From Telmatospirillum sp. J64-1 (lineage in GTDB: Bacteria > Pseudomonadota > Alphaproteobacteria > Rhodospirillales > Magnetospirillaceae): 64,000 nucleotides of DNA. The DNA lies in NCBI RefSeq assembly GCF_006980715.1, contig NZ_SBHN01000006.1, positions 153,441 through 217,440 on the forward strand, written 5' to 3'. Shown piece by piece: positions 39,655-47,576 of this stretch. Every line of letters begins with the position of its first letter. Within the stretch, counting starts at the first letter, position 1. The notes under the pieces were generated by a model. It had not been told where the DNA came from, did not search any database, and saw only the letters and a program-made list of their open reading frames with translations. A program made the translations under genes and the position numbers.

Positions 39655-41709
39655 CTAGATACCCAGGCCTTTCGATCGCCCCAACTGCCACGACACCGAA
39701 CCACCCTGCACGACGCCCATGACCTCGCGGCCAAGCTGACGGTCGATGACCGGCCGCCACGGGACAAGCGTGAACTCATAGCTCTTTTCGACGATGGCGA
39801 ACTTGCCGCTGGATAGCTGCACGGTGCCGGTGAACTTGCCGTTGACGTTCTCGCTATCTGTGGCGGCACGGAACGGCAGCCCCTTGCTCTCCGCCATCTC
39901 CGCGCCGACGCGGGCAACCTCCCGCTCGCGCAGCGTGGCTAGCAGGTTGCGCCGGTATAACACGCGGCCGTCCCGCGCTCGGGTAGCGTCACCCTGTTCA
40001 ACGTGATGCTCGCGGCGGCGGTCGATGGCCTCACGCACCTCCTGACCGAAACCCGCTGCTGCAAGGTCGGCGGTCTCGCCGTGGATCATCCGGCGGTCAA
40101 GCCAGGTCACGCCGTCCGCCCCGATCTGCTTTTCCAGATCGAAGGCCGACAGGGCGCGAACGCTGGCCTGCCGGGTGCGGCCAGCGTCATAGGCAGCGGC
40201 GCGGCTCTCGAAATCCTCGGGGATACGCCACTGGTCGGCGTCGATCCGCTCGGCGATTCCAGCGCGGCGTAGCGCCTCCAGTCGCCGAACATGCGCATCG
40301 ACATAGCCCTCATAGTCGCCGCCGGGAACGCGGCCCTCGAATTTCGCCTGCTCCAGATGGCGGCTCGGCCGATAGATGCCGTCCTCGGCGATGGCGGCAA
40401 TGGTGCGGTCGGACGGTCGGGCCGTCGCCTCGGCACGGCCGATCTCGATGACGCCGCCGATCCGGGCATCCTCCAACTGCATGGGGTCGATGTTGGCGAT
40501 ATGGTGCGTCCGCCCGTCGATCCCGTCCACGACGATGGTGAGATTGTCGCCCAGTTCGTTGGCGAGATATTTGTCGAGGACGCGGCCGGTGACAGGCGTT
40601 GCGGGTGCGCCCTCATGGATGCGGAAGGTCATCGGATCGCGCTCAAGCCCATCGGCGGCGAGCGATCTTTGCATGGTGCGGATAATGTCGCCGCGCTCGC
40701 CCAGCTCGCGCAGCGTCAGTTCAAGCCGCTCGTTCAATTCCCAGACGCCGGGCGCGTGTTCGGTGGCGAGGCCCATCCGCCCCAGCTTGGAAAGCCGACG
40801 CAGGCGAAGGCTGCGCTCGAACTGCCGCTTCGGCTCCCCCGGCTCGTGGCGCAGGTCGATGAACCGTCCGTCGGCTTCCTCAGCCATGGCTCGGTCGATG
40901 CGGGTGAATCGGTCCTGATCTATTTCGGCGGTGAGCTTGCGGGTCTGCTCGATCTCGGTCACGGGGCCGAGTTCGAGGCTGGCAAGCTCGCTGGCGCGCT
41001 CGCGGATGCCGTGAACGATGTAGTCGCCGTTGATGACCAGATCTTGCCCCAGCTCGTCCTTGCCCCGGACGATGACATGCACATGGGGATGGCCGGTGTT
41101 GTAGTGGTTGACCGCAACCCAATCGAGCTTGGTTCCGAGGTCGCCTTCCACCCGGCCCATGAGGTCGCGGGTATAGGCTGTGAGGTCGGATAGCTCTGCC
41201 CCGTCCTCGGGCGAGACGATGAACCGGAACTGGTGGCGGTCGTCCTGGCCGCGATCAATGAAGGCGTCGCGGTCGGCGCGGTCTTCGGTGGCGGAATAAA
41301 GCTGTCCGCGCTCGCCGTCGCGCGAAGTGCCGTCCCGCTGGATATAGCGAAGATGGGATTGCGCCTTATGGCCCTTTCCGGGGTGGAGGATGTAGCGCTG
41401 CTGGACGATGACGCGACGCGCGCCCGGCTGCCGGTGATGCCAGCCGCCGCCGAGGTTGCGAGTGCGGACGAAGATCGCGCCGCGCCCGCGCTTCACGCCC
41501 TTGCCGCTCGACAGGACCACATGCGAACCGGCCGGGGTTACGGGCGTGAACGCCGCCGTTCCGAAACCGACGCGGGGCGACGTGCGGCGCTGCTGCCGGG
41601 CGATCTTCTTGGCTTGCGTGAGAAAGCTCTTGGTCTTGCCCGCGCGCGGCGTGTCCGAGCGGATACGGCCGGGCTTCGGCCGGAAGCGGTTTTCGTCATC
41701 GGCGCTCAT
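39655..41709 (-). CDS. Relaxase (VirD2-like, DUF3363)
   Basis: A 684-residue DNA-nicking protein that starts transfer. The N-terminal relaxase part has basic segments (RRTSPRVGFGTAAF) and the three-His metal motif NHYNTGHPHVHVIVRGKDE near residue 180; candidate catalytic Tyr residues lie in VIVQQRYILHP and HLRYIQRDG. The long C-terminal part is the DUF3363 region typical of this relaxase group. The ATG at 41709 has GGAGG eight bases upstream. It is preceded by a candidate oriT and the transglycosylase gene. Confidence 0.92.
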   Translation of the reverse strand: MSADDENRFRPKPGRIRSDTPRAGKTKSFLTQAKKIARQQRRTSPRVGFGTAAFTPVTPAGSHVVLSSGKGVKRGRGAIFVRTRNLGGGWHHRQPGARRVIVQQRYILHPGKGHKAQSHLRYIQRDGTSRDGERGQLYSATEDRADRDAFIDRGQDDRHQFRFIVSPEDGAELSDLTAYTRDLMGRVEGDLGTKLDWVAVNHYNTGHPHVHVIVRGKDELGQDLVINGDYIVHGIRERASELASLELGPVTEIEQTRKLTAEIDQDRFTRIDRAMAEEADGRFIDLRHEPGEPKRQFERSLRLRRLSKLGRMGLATEHAPGVWELNERLELTLRELGERGDIIRTMQRSLAADGLERDPMTFRIHEGAPATPVTGRVLDKYLANELGDNLTIVVDGIDGRTHHIANIDPMQLEDARIGGVIEIGRAEATARPSDRTIAAIAEDGIYRPSRHLEQAKFEGRVPGGDYEGYVDAHVRRLEALRRAGIAERIDADQWRIPEDFESRAAAYDAGRTRQASVRALSAFDLEKQIGADGVTWLDRRMIHGETADLAAAGFGQEVREAIDRRREHHVEQGDATRARDGRVLYRRNLLATLREREVARVGAEMAESKGLPFRAATDSENVNGKFTGTVQLSSGKFAIVEKSYEFTLVPWRPVIDRQLGREVMGVVQGGSVSWQLGRSKGLGI

Positions 41710-41904
41710 GGATGCGCCTCCGGCCAAAATGGTGGAAAATCGGGCAATCGGCGGCCATGGTGCCGGTCGAAATCCCGCAAAGCCAAGGCGTTGCGCGAAA
41801 TCGCGGCACTCCACGCCTCAAATCCATGGTGCCGGAATCGGCCGCCCAACCAGTGTGCAGACAACAACAATTTCGGAAACCGGCCCGATATGGTGCCGGT
41901 TTCT
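41710..41904. other. Candidate origin of transfer (oriT) region
   Basis: A 195-base gap directly upstream of the relaxase start with no gene. It holds three direct copies of ATGGTGCCGG at 41757-41766, 41826-41835 and 41890-41899, spaced 69 and 64 bases apart, the outer two in similar contexts. Position next to the relaxase and repeated motifs are what an oriT looks like; the nick site itself cannot be placed from the sequence. Confidence 0.4.
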
Positions 41905-42846
41905 TCAATCTTGCCCTCCTTCCTTTTCGCCCTTTCCGCCCTTCCTGCCGGGAATCCAGCCAGGCGCAAACCTGCCCGACTGGACACCGGAACGGATCGC
42001 GCCGAGGGCGGGAACGCCGTCCTCATGGCGTTCCCCCATCGTCGGCGCGGGCCACGAAAATGCTGCCGGCCTGCGGCGCGTGACGAAGAGCGGGGCTTCG
42101 CGCCAGTCGGGCGGCGGTGGCGGTGCCGATACCATGGTATCGGATGCAGCCGCGCCGCCGAGAACCGGCGCGAGCGCGGCCACATAGGCGCGGGTTTCGG
42201 CGGGCAATGCGCGGCCGGTCGCAAGGTATTCATCGTAGCGACCGGGACCGGCATTGTAGGCCGCCAGCATCGCCGCGACATTGCCGTAGCGGTCGAACAT
42301 CTCGCGCAGATAGGCCGTTCCTGCGAGGATGTTGTCGCGCGGCTCGTAGGGATCGCGGCCGAGCCGATGACGGGTGCGCAGGCCCGCCCAGGTGTCGGGC
42401 ATGACCTGCATCAACCCCATCGCGCCGGCCGTTGAGACCGCGCGCACGTCGCCCGCGCTTTCGGCGCGCAGCACGGCGCGAATCCAGAGTTCGGGGATGC
42501 CGAAGCGCTGCGACGCCTCGGCAATGTGAGCGGCATGAGGATGGGCGGCGGACTGAGCGGCCGGCGTCGATTGCGCGACCGCGAAAGCCGATCCGCCGCC
42601 GAACGACAGCACGCCGGCTACTATCAGGGCGGCATAGCGCCATGCCGCCCTGTCTCCGCCACGACACCAGCCTGCCAGCGTGCTCGCTGCGGTCAAGGGC
42701 AAGGCGCAAGCGCCGGCCGTTGGCCGCCCTTGACCTTCGCTGCGCGCGTCGGCCGTCTCGCGCCTGAGCGGGACGGCGGGATGAGCCGGTCCTTCCGCGA
42801 ACAACGGGATGAGGGTCTTGAGTGCGGGAATGATGCGGGTTCGCAT
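41905..42846 (-). CDS. Lytic transglycosylase (conjugation peptidoglycan hydrolase)
   Basis: A 313-residue periplasmic enzyme that opens peptidoglycan for the transfer apparatus. A signal/anchor helix (YAALIVAGVLSFGGGSAFAV, about residues 70-90) precedes the SLT domain: IPELWIRAVLRAESAGDVRA with the catalytic Glu, then GAMGLMQVMPDTW, and YNAGPGRYDEYLATGRALP. It is in the VirB1 position class. The ATG at 42846 has AAGG upstream. The tail after residue 240 is Pro/Arg-rich. Confidence 0.92.
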   Translation of the reverse strand: MRTRIIPALKTLIPLFAEGPAHPAVPLRRETADARSEGQGRPTAGACALPLTAASTLAGWCRGGDRAAWRYAALIVAGVLSFGGGSAFAVAQSTPAAQSAAHPHAAHIAEASQRFGIPELWIRAVLRAESAGDVRAVSTAGAMGLMQVMPDTWAGLRTRHRLGRDPYEPRDNILAGTAYLREMFDRYGNVAAMLAAYNAGPGRYDEYLATGRALPAETRAYVAALAPVLGGAAASDTMVSAPPPPPDWREAPLFVTRRRPAAFSWPAPTMGERHEDGVPALGAIRSGVQSGRFAPGWIPGRKGGKGEKEGGQD

Positions 42847-42850
42847 GGCC

Positions 42851-43198
42851 TTAGTCCCGCTCGTCGCGCGGTTTAGGGCGGCTCCAGTGCAGCGACCACG
42901 ACGCGCCCGCATCGTCGTCGCGGAACAGGTTGGCGCGGATCGGATGCGGGAATGTGGGATCGTCCAGCAGCACGGAAAGATATTCGCCGGCCTTCTCGCC
43001 GGTGCGTTTCCAGGCTGCGCCGACCTCCGGGCCGGTTTCGTTGCTCATGCCGTCGAAGAGGTGAACGCGATAATCCGGTGCGTTCTCCGCATCGGACGGC
43101 TCTGCCGCGACGATGATGATGTCCTGATGCAGTAAGAGCGTCCCGAGGTTTCCGATGAAGCCGGCCTCGTCGCGCGTAAATTCACCAATCTGGGGCAT
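42851..43198 (-). CDS. DUF736 protein
   Basis: A 115-residue protein of the DUF736 family, common in alphaproteobacterial mobile elements: MPQIGEFTRDEAGFIGNLGT, then DIIIVAAEPSDAENAPDYRV and GAAWKRTGEKAGEYLSVLLD. The ATG at 43198 has AAGGAG close upstream; the longer frame is spurious. It ends 4 bases before the transglycosylase start. No function is established; a single-stranded-DNA or relaxosome-related role has not been shown. Confidence 0.88.
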   Translation of the reverse strand: MPQIGEFTRDEAGFIGNLGTLLLHQDIIIVAAEPSDAENAPDYRVHLFDGMSNETGPEVGAAWKRTGEKAGEYLSVLLDDPTFPHPIRANLFRDDDAGASWSLHWSRPKPRDERD

Positions 43199-43265
43199 GA
43201 CATTCTCCTTGGCGGTGAGGTTGGAGAACCATCGGCGGGCACCGCTCCCGCTGATGGGGAAGCGG

Positions 43266-43811
43266 TCATTGCGTCGGCGCGCGCCATTCAAAGCGGCCGT
43301 CGCCTTCCTCGTCGGTCCAGATCGGGACCGCTCGGCCGATGACGGAATTTGCGGGGATGGGGCCGAAGTATCGGCCGTCGAGACTGTCGGGAACGTCCCA
43401 ATTCATCAGGAAGAGTTCGCCGTCGCAGATGATGCGGCAGCCCTGCCAGACAGGGAGTTCGCGGCCGATCCGGTCATGCGCCAGCGCCTCGCCGATCTCG
43501 ATTCCGTTGACCGTGATCGCGGAGCCGTCGCGGCATACGCGCTGTCCCGGCAAGCCGAGTACGCGCTTCAGGAGCGGGACGCCGCGTGCGACGTAACCCC
43601 GTTCGATCATGAAGGCGGCGAGCGGTTCGGGCGGCATGACGGCGACCAGCTCCGGCACGTCGAGCGCGTCGGCTGGCGCGACCGTGTAGAAGCCGATGGG
43701 CGCGCTGGCGGTGGCGTTCCAGATCAGTTTCGCAGGCCAATCGACGACGCTTGCGGCGGCGATACCGATGACGGCCAGCGCCGTTACCGTGAGGATGCGG
43801 CGGCACGTCAT
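43266..43811 (-). CDS. traF: TraF-type S26 signal peptidase
   Basis: A 181-residue membrane serine protease. The N-terminal helix (ILTVTALAVIGIAAASVVDW) is followed by the catalytic Ser in SAPIGFYTV (residue 36) and the general-base Lys region RGVPLLKRVLGLPGQRVC. The C-terminal box is NWDVPDSLDGRYFGPIPANS. In IncP-type systems TraF trims and circularises the pilin TrbC, encoded at 18087-18419. It overlaps the DUF2840 gene by four bases. Confidence 0.92.
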   Translation of the reverse strand: MTCRRILTVTALAVIGIAAASVVDWPAKLIWNATASAPIGFYTVAPADALDVPELVAVMPPEPLAAFMIERGYVARGVPLLKRVLGLPGQRVCRDGSAITVNGIEIGEALAHDRIGRELPVWQGCRIICDGELFLMNWDVPDSLDGRYFGPIPANSVIGRAVPIWTDEEGDGRFEWRAPTQ

Positions 43812-44326
43812 GGGTCGATCCTCTGGCGGCCGATCCATGCTGCATGCCGCTCGGGCGTGTAGGGATGCGGCTCCAGACCGACCGTCAGGCGGTTATGAAC
43901 ATGCCGCCAGTGCTCCGGCGATACGTCTGCCGGATCGAGGCCGAGCGCTTTCACGGCGTCGATGGCGGCAAGTGCGCGTTGCACCTTCGCCCAGCTACCG
44001 AGGCGCAACAGGATTTCGCCACCGGGGCGAACAAAGGGCAGCGTCTGGAACGGCTCCCCACGGCCGATGGCGCGCACGATGTCGATGCGGGAAATCACCG
44101 TGCCATGGTCGCCGGCCGCCCATCGCACGAAAGCGAATATGCTGTTCGGCGCGAAGCCGACGACGCTGCGGCGGCGGTCGATGATCTGTTCGTAGCTCTT
44201 GCGGCCGAAGCGTATCCAATGCTCGACCTTGCGCTTCTCGAAGGTCAGTTCGACCAATGTGGTGAAGGGTGCGGGGCCATCCGGCAGCGGACGGCCGGGC
44301 ATGCGGCGGGCCGCTTTGCCGGTCAT
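43808..44326 (-). CDS. DUF2840 protein
   Basis: A 172-residue protein of the DUF2840 family: TTLVELTFEKRKVEHWIRFG, then IIDRRRSVVGFAPNSIFAFV and the C-terminal PHPYTPERHAAWIGRQRI. It is always found in the traF-parA segment of elements like this one. It overlaps both neighbours by four bases, so it is part of the same operon. Biochemical role unknown. Confidence 0.88.
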   Translation of the reverse strand: MTGKAARRMPGRPLPDGPAPFTTLVELTFEKRKVEHWIRFGRKSYEQIIDRRRSVVGFAPNSIFAFVRWAAGDHGTVISRIDIVRAIGRGEPFQTLPFVRPGGEILLRLGSWAKVQRALAAIDAVKALGLDPADVSPEHWRHVHNRLTVGLEPHPYTPERHAAWIGRQRIDP

Positions 44327-44577
44327 GGCTGATCTCCTTCGGAGGATGGAAATTCACGCGCGAGCAGGTCGCGCAGCATGTCGCTGGCGGTGATGCCGCG
44401 CCGGAAGGCGGCGACCTTGATGCGGCCGCGCAGCTCAGGCGTGACGTCTATGGTCAGGCGGGCGGTGAATGCTTCACCGGCGGCCTTTCCATCCGGCTGC
44501 GCCTCGGCCGCCCTGATCCAGCTTTCGGGATTGCCCGGCCGGGAGGCGAAGCCGGGCTTGCGGGTGCGTCCGGTCAT
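44323..44577 (-). CDS. RHH partition-type protein
   Basis: An 84-residue protein whose C-terminal half is a ribbon-helix-helix motif: FTARLTIDVTPELRGRIKVA, then AFRRGITASDMLRDLLAREF. The N-terminal 35 residues are polar and flexible. Its position directly after ParA, overlapping by four bases, suggests that it is the DNA-binding partner (ParB/ParG-like) of the ParA ATPase. Confidence 0.82.
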   Translation of the reverse strand: MTGRTRKPGFASRPGNPESWIRAAEAQPDGKAAGEAFTARLTIDVTPELRGRIKVAAFRRGITASDMLRDLLAREFPSSEGDQP

Positions 44578-45227
44578 GGCGCGGCCCTTCCGATGCGCAG
44601 CCGGTCGATCTCGGCGGCCAGCGCCGCGATTTCGCGCGCGGCGGGGCTGTCGCCGTCAATCTCGCTGGCGAGCCGGCCGGACTGCGCGGCGTCGGCGAAG
44701 ACGACACGCTGGCCGATGGTGGCGGAGAGCATGGGCGGATCGTGATCGGCCAGCGTCTCGGCCGTCTCCCGCGCGATGACCGTGCGTATGCCGCAACGAT
44801 TGAGAACGAAGCGGGCGGCAAGCTCGGGCCGGTAGATGCGTGCTTCCCTCAGAAGCGCCAGCATCTCGGCCGAGGCCCAACCATCGAAGGGGGACGGCTG
44901 CACCGGGATCAGCACGAGGTCGGCGGCGAGCAGCGCCGAGCGCATGAGACTGGCGACACGGGGCGGCCCGTCGATGACGACATGATCGGAATCGCGGGCC
45001 AGCTCCGGGGCTTCCCGGTGCAGCGTATCGCGGGCCAGGCCGAGGGTGCTGAACAGCCTCGGCAGCCCTTCATGGCTGCGCCGTTCGGACCAGTCGAGCG
45101 CGGAGCCTTGCGGGTCGGCGTCGATCAGCACGACGCGCCGTCCTTGCGCCGCCCAGGCTCCGGCGAGATGCAGCGCCAGCGTGGTTTTGCCGACGCCGCC
45201 TTTCTGATTGAGAACGGCGACGATCAT
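44574..45227 (-). CDS. parA: ParA-family partition ATPase
   Basis: A 217-residue Walker-type ATPase with the deviant Walker A NQKGGVGKTTLALHLA at residue 7, LIDADPQGSALDW near 34, and HVVIDGPPRVASLMRSALLA near 80. It lacks an N-terminal HTH, as small type Ib ParA proteins do. It overlaps the RHH gene and repA by four bases each, so repA-parA-rhh form one tightly coupled maintenance operon. Confidence 0.93.
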   Translation of the reverse strand: MIVAVLNQKGGVGKTTLALHLAGAWAAQGRRVVLIDADPQGSALDWSERRSHEGLPRLFSTLGLARDTLHREAPELARDSDHVVIDGPPRVASLMRSALLAADLVLIPVQPSPFDGWASAEMLALLREARIYRPELAARFVLNRCGIRTVIARETAETLADHDPPMLSATIGQRVVFADAAQSGRLASEIDGDSPAAREIAALAAEIDRLRIGRAAP

Positions 45228-46549
45228 GGCGCACCTCGCCGGGTGGCACCGGCACTGTCGTTTTTCCAGGTTTCGTGAATCGAACCGTCGGCAGAATCTT
45301 GCCTTTCCAATGGATTGGCGGAGAGCGACTCGTTCCAGGTTTGTGAATCGGGCTCGTGGTGATCCGGGTTTGCGTACTGGTTTCTGCGCAGATTTTGCGC
45401 CACCTGATCGTCGTTGATCGAGTGGACCGGCTTGGAAACCGAGGGGTTCTGGGCAGTATTCGGTTCCGGGTTCGTGAACCCGGTTCGCGTTTCCCGGAGC
45501 GAGTCCGCGAAACCTCGCCCCGGTTCGCGAAACCTGGCACCCCGACAGGCACCATGGATCGCGTGCGCGCGCGTCAAAGAAGAAGAGTTAGATTCTTTGT
45601 TAGATTCTTCTATAGAGTCCGGCGGGCGATTTGCGCCTAATGTCCCGATACTGCGTGCGCCTAATGTCCCGATAGGATTCACATGGTTATCCACAGGCAC
45701 TGTGGATAGATTTTCGGGCAGGAAACGCAGCAACTCCCGGCCGTCTTCCCATTCGATCTGGAGGCAATAGCCGGGCAGCGACTGGCGGGCAGCGATCCGG
45801 CGCAGGTCGAGCGCGAAGTCGGACGGCCGGGCCGAACTACCGGATTTCTGGTGAAGGTGGGAAACCTCGAACGCCCAGCCCTCGGTCTGGCGTCCGGCAT
45901 GCTTGCGGGCGACGCGATACAGCCAGCGCTCGATGCCGCCGGTCAGCCGGAAATAGGCCGGGTCGATGGTCAGCACCAGCGAGCGGTCGATGACGCTGTT
46001 GTAGAACCATTCGGGCAGGACAAATTCCATGCCCTCGACGCGGCCCGTGCGCGTCGTCATTTCCTCCCACTCGTTGATCCATGAAAACTGCCGCCGCCGC
46101 CAATGCCGGCCGTTGCGGATCGTCGTAGCGATGACGGTCGATTGCAGGCGCGCGAGCGCGGCCTTGAGCAACAGGTAATCCCGGTTGCCGGTGGCCCGCC
46201 CGATGGCGCGCAGGAGCTGATATGGCATGAAGCGGAAGAAGCGCGACGTGGTGAAACCGGCGTTCTCGGCCGCGACGATCTGGCTGGCAGCCCAGATGAG
46301 CACATCCGCATCCCAGATCGTCGCCATGCCATGTTCGGGCATGGCGAACACCTGCACCTCTACATCGGCGGCCCGGTAGAGGATCGGCGTAGTGCGGGGC
46401 CGCTTCGCCAGCGAGAAGAAGGGCCGCTCCATCAAATCGCGCTGGTCGCGCGGCGCGGCATCGCCGGTTGCGACCACGAAGGGATCGAGGCGGCTGCGCT
46501 CGCTGGCGTCGGTCGGCTGCGCGGGTCTATGTTCGTCGTCGCGCAACAT
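45224..46549 (-). CDS. repA: Replication initiator protein A (RepA)
   Basis: A 441-residue initiator. The core to about residue 285 matches the RepA family of alphaproteobacterial plasmids (RDQRDLMERPFFSLAKRPRT; MATIWDADVLIWAASQIVAA; FSWINEWEEMTTRTGRVEGM; WLYRVARKHAGRQTEGWAFE). After the tandem SIGTLGA and PIGTLGA residues it continues into a 145-residue Asn/Ser/Pro-rich tail that is probably disordered. A TTATCCACA sequence (DnaA-box-like) lies inside the gene at about 45689. It implies autonomous replication of the excised form. Confidence 0.9.
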   Translation of the reverse strand: MLRDDEHRPAQPTDASERSRLDPFVVATGDAAPRDQRDLMERPFFSLAKRPRTTPILYRAADVEVQVFAMPEHGMATIWDADVLIWAASQIVAAENAGFTTSRFFRFMPYQLLRAIGRATGNRDYLLLKAALARLQSTVIATTIRNGRHWRRRQFSWINEWEEMTTRTGRVEGMEFVLPEWFYNSVIDRSLVLTIDPAYFRLTGGIERWLYRVARKHAGRQTEGWAFEVSHLHQKSGSSARPSDFALDLRRIAARQSLPGYCLQIEWEDGRELLRFLPENLSTVPVDNHVNPIGTLGARSIGTLGANRPPDSIEESNKESNSSSLTRAHAIHGACRGARFREPGRGFADSLRETRTGFTNPEPNTAQNPSVSKPVHSINDDQVAQNLRRNQYANPDHHEPDSQTWNESLSANPLERQDSADGSIHETWKNDSAGATRRGAP

Positions 46550-46822
46550 TCAGCACTCATCCCGTTCTTTGGGTGTGAGCGGGCGTGCGGCGAAGACCGT
46601 GCCGGCGTTCTTGTCGCGGGTGGATTTGCGGGTGCCGATGGCGCTCCACGCTTCCAGATCGCGGACGGTGTAGAGAACGCGGCCGCCGACCTTGCGATAG
46701 GTCGGGCCGGTGCCGTAGGTGCGATGTTTCTCCAATGTGCGGATGGACAAGCCAAGGAAGCGCGCAGCTTCCTTTGTGCGCAACAGGCGCGGCGGCAGGT
46801 CCGCATTGCGGCGGATGGCCAT
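46550..46822 (-). CDS. Small HTH protein (AlpA/excisionase-like)
   Basis: A 90-residue protein with a MerR/excisionase-type winged HTH: LLRTKEAARFLGLSIRTLEK, then HRTYGTGPTYRKVGGRVLYT and VRDLEAW. The tail RPLTPKERDEC is charged. The ATG at 46822 has GAGG about nine bases upstream; a GTG nine bases earlier is possible. It abuts repA by 0 bases and leads that operon, so it may control replication or excision. Confidence 0.87.
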   Translation of the reverse strand: MAIRRNADLPPRLLRTKEAARFLGLSIRTLEKHRTYGTGPTYRKVGGRVLYTVRDLEAWSAIGTRKSTRDKNAGTVFAARPLTPKERDEC

Positions 46823-46902
46823 GGGGTTCACCTCGTTCGTCGGTCGGGCTGCCGATGCCGGCAGCGGGCTATGGCGAACGATGGCGAGGGATCGGCGACC
46901 TG

Positions 46903-46942
46903 TAGCGTGCCGTATTTGCGCCTATGCGCTGGCGGCACCCCC
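46903..46942. repeat. 40-bp imperfect repeat, copy B (upstream of the repA operon)
   Basis: Matches 9771-9810 at 34 of 40 positions, with TAGCGTGCCG at one end and CGCTGGCGGCACCCCC at the other. It lies 80 bases upstream of the HTH-repA operon and in the same orientation relative to the gene as the other copy. The symmetric GTGCCG/CGGCAC ends suit a dimeric regulator. Confidence 0.6.
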
Positions 46943-47061
46943 CGCGAAGACGAAAAGCGGAACGATTTCAGTGGGGGCGTGGCCGTCGCGTTGAATTGGC
47001 GAAGACATTCGTGCGCGGTTCGGTTAAGACTACGGGCGGAGCAGACGCGCTGCTCTGGGGC

Positions 47062-47243
47062 TTAGTAACCCCTGTTGGCGGTTGGTGTCGGCCGTGACGG
47101 CACCACACTCCTTGACCCTATGGTCGGGGAGCCCATGGCGTATGTCCAGGGCTACCCGCCTAAAGGCCATGGGGCCGTCCAACACGGTTACTAACTCCCC
47201 GATCACCAGGTCAGAGGGGCCATTTGCGGGGGCGCACCGCAAG
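47062..47243 (+). ncRNA. Candidate structured RNA / leader before the DUF2285-type gene
   Basis: The 440-base gap between the repA operon and the gene at 47275 contains nested inverted repeats. TTAGTAACC at 47062-47070 pairs with 47186-47194, and GTTGG at 47074-47078 with 47179-47183, enclosing three hairpins: GCCG/CGGC at 47091-47101, GACC/GGTC at 47114-47125, and an 8-base stem CCCATGGC/GCCATGGG at 47132-47173. Two more follow: TCCCC/GGGG at 47196-47219, and TTGCGG/CCGCAA at 47224-47242. The gene's ribosome site comes 20 bases later. Strand is assumed from that gene; covariation was not tested. Confidence 0.45.
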
Positions 47244-47274
47244 CTCGGCTCTTCCGGGTAAAAGGGGAACGACG

Positions 47275-47562
47275 ATGCAAACACCCGTCGAACTCGATCC
47301 TGATGTAGGCGACGAAGCGCCAACGGGTAACAACATCACGCCATACGATGAACAGCACTACGTCACCTATCTGCGCCTTCTCGACGCGAAGGCGGAAGGC
47401 ACGGACTGGAAGGAAGTTGCGCGGATCGTCCTGCACCGCGATCCGGTTGACGACGAAGCGCGAACGCTGCGTTGCTGGGAAAGCCACCTCGCGCGCGCCC
47501 AATGGCTTTCACGCGAGGGATATCGGCGCATCTTGGAACAGGCGGTCGCAGCTCAGCGCTGA
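47275..47562 (+). CDS. DUF2285-type small protein, copy 2
   Basis: A 95-residue protein with clear similarity to 22856-23158: PYDEQHYVTYLRLLDAKAEG, then TDWKEVARIVLH and ESHLARAQWLSREGYRRILE. The ATG has AAGGGGA upstream. It is the only plus-strand gene of this neighbourhood and converges with the frameshifted DUF2285 gene 14 bases further on. Copy 1 is controlled by an XRE palindrome, while this copy has a highly structured leader instead. Confidence 0.78.
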   Translation: MQTPVELDPDVGDEAPTGNNITPYDEQHYVTYLRLLDAKAEGTDWKEVARIVLHRDPVDDEARTLRCWESHLARAQWLSREGYRRILEQAVAAQR

Positions 47563-47576
47563 CTAGCGCTGGCGCT

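Noticed and set aside
42126..42143. An 18-base perfect palindrome CCGATACCATGGTATCGG
   Set aside because: It lies inside the coding region of the transglycosylase, has no second copy that I can see, and may be chance.
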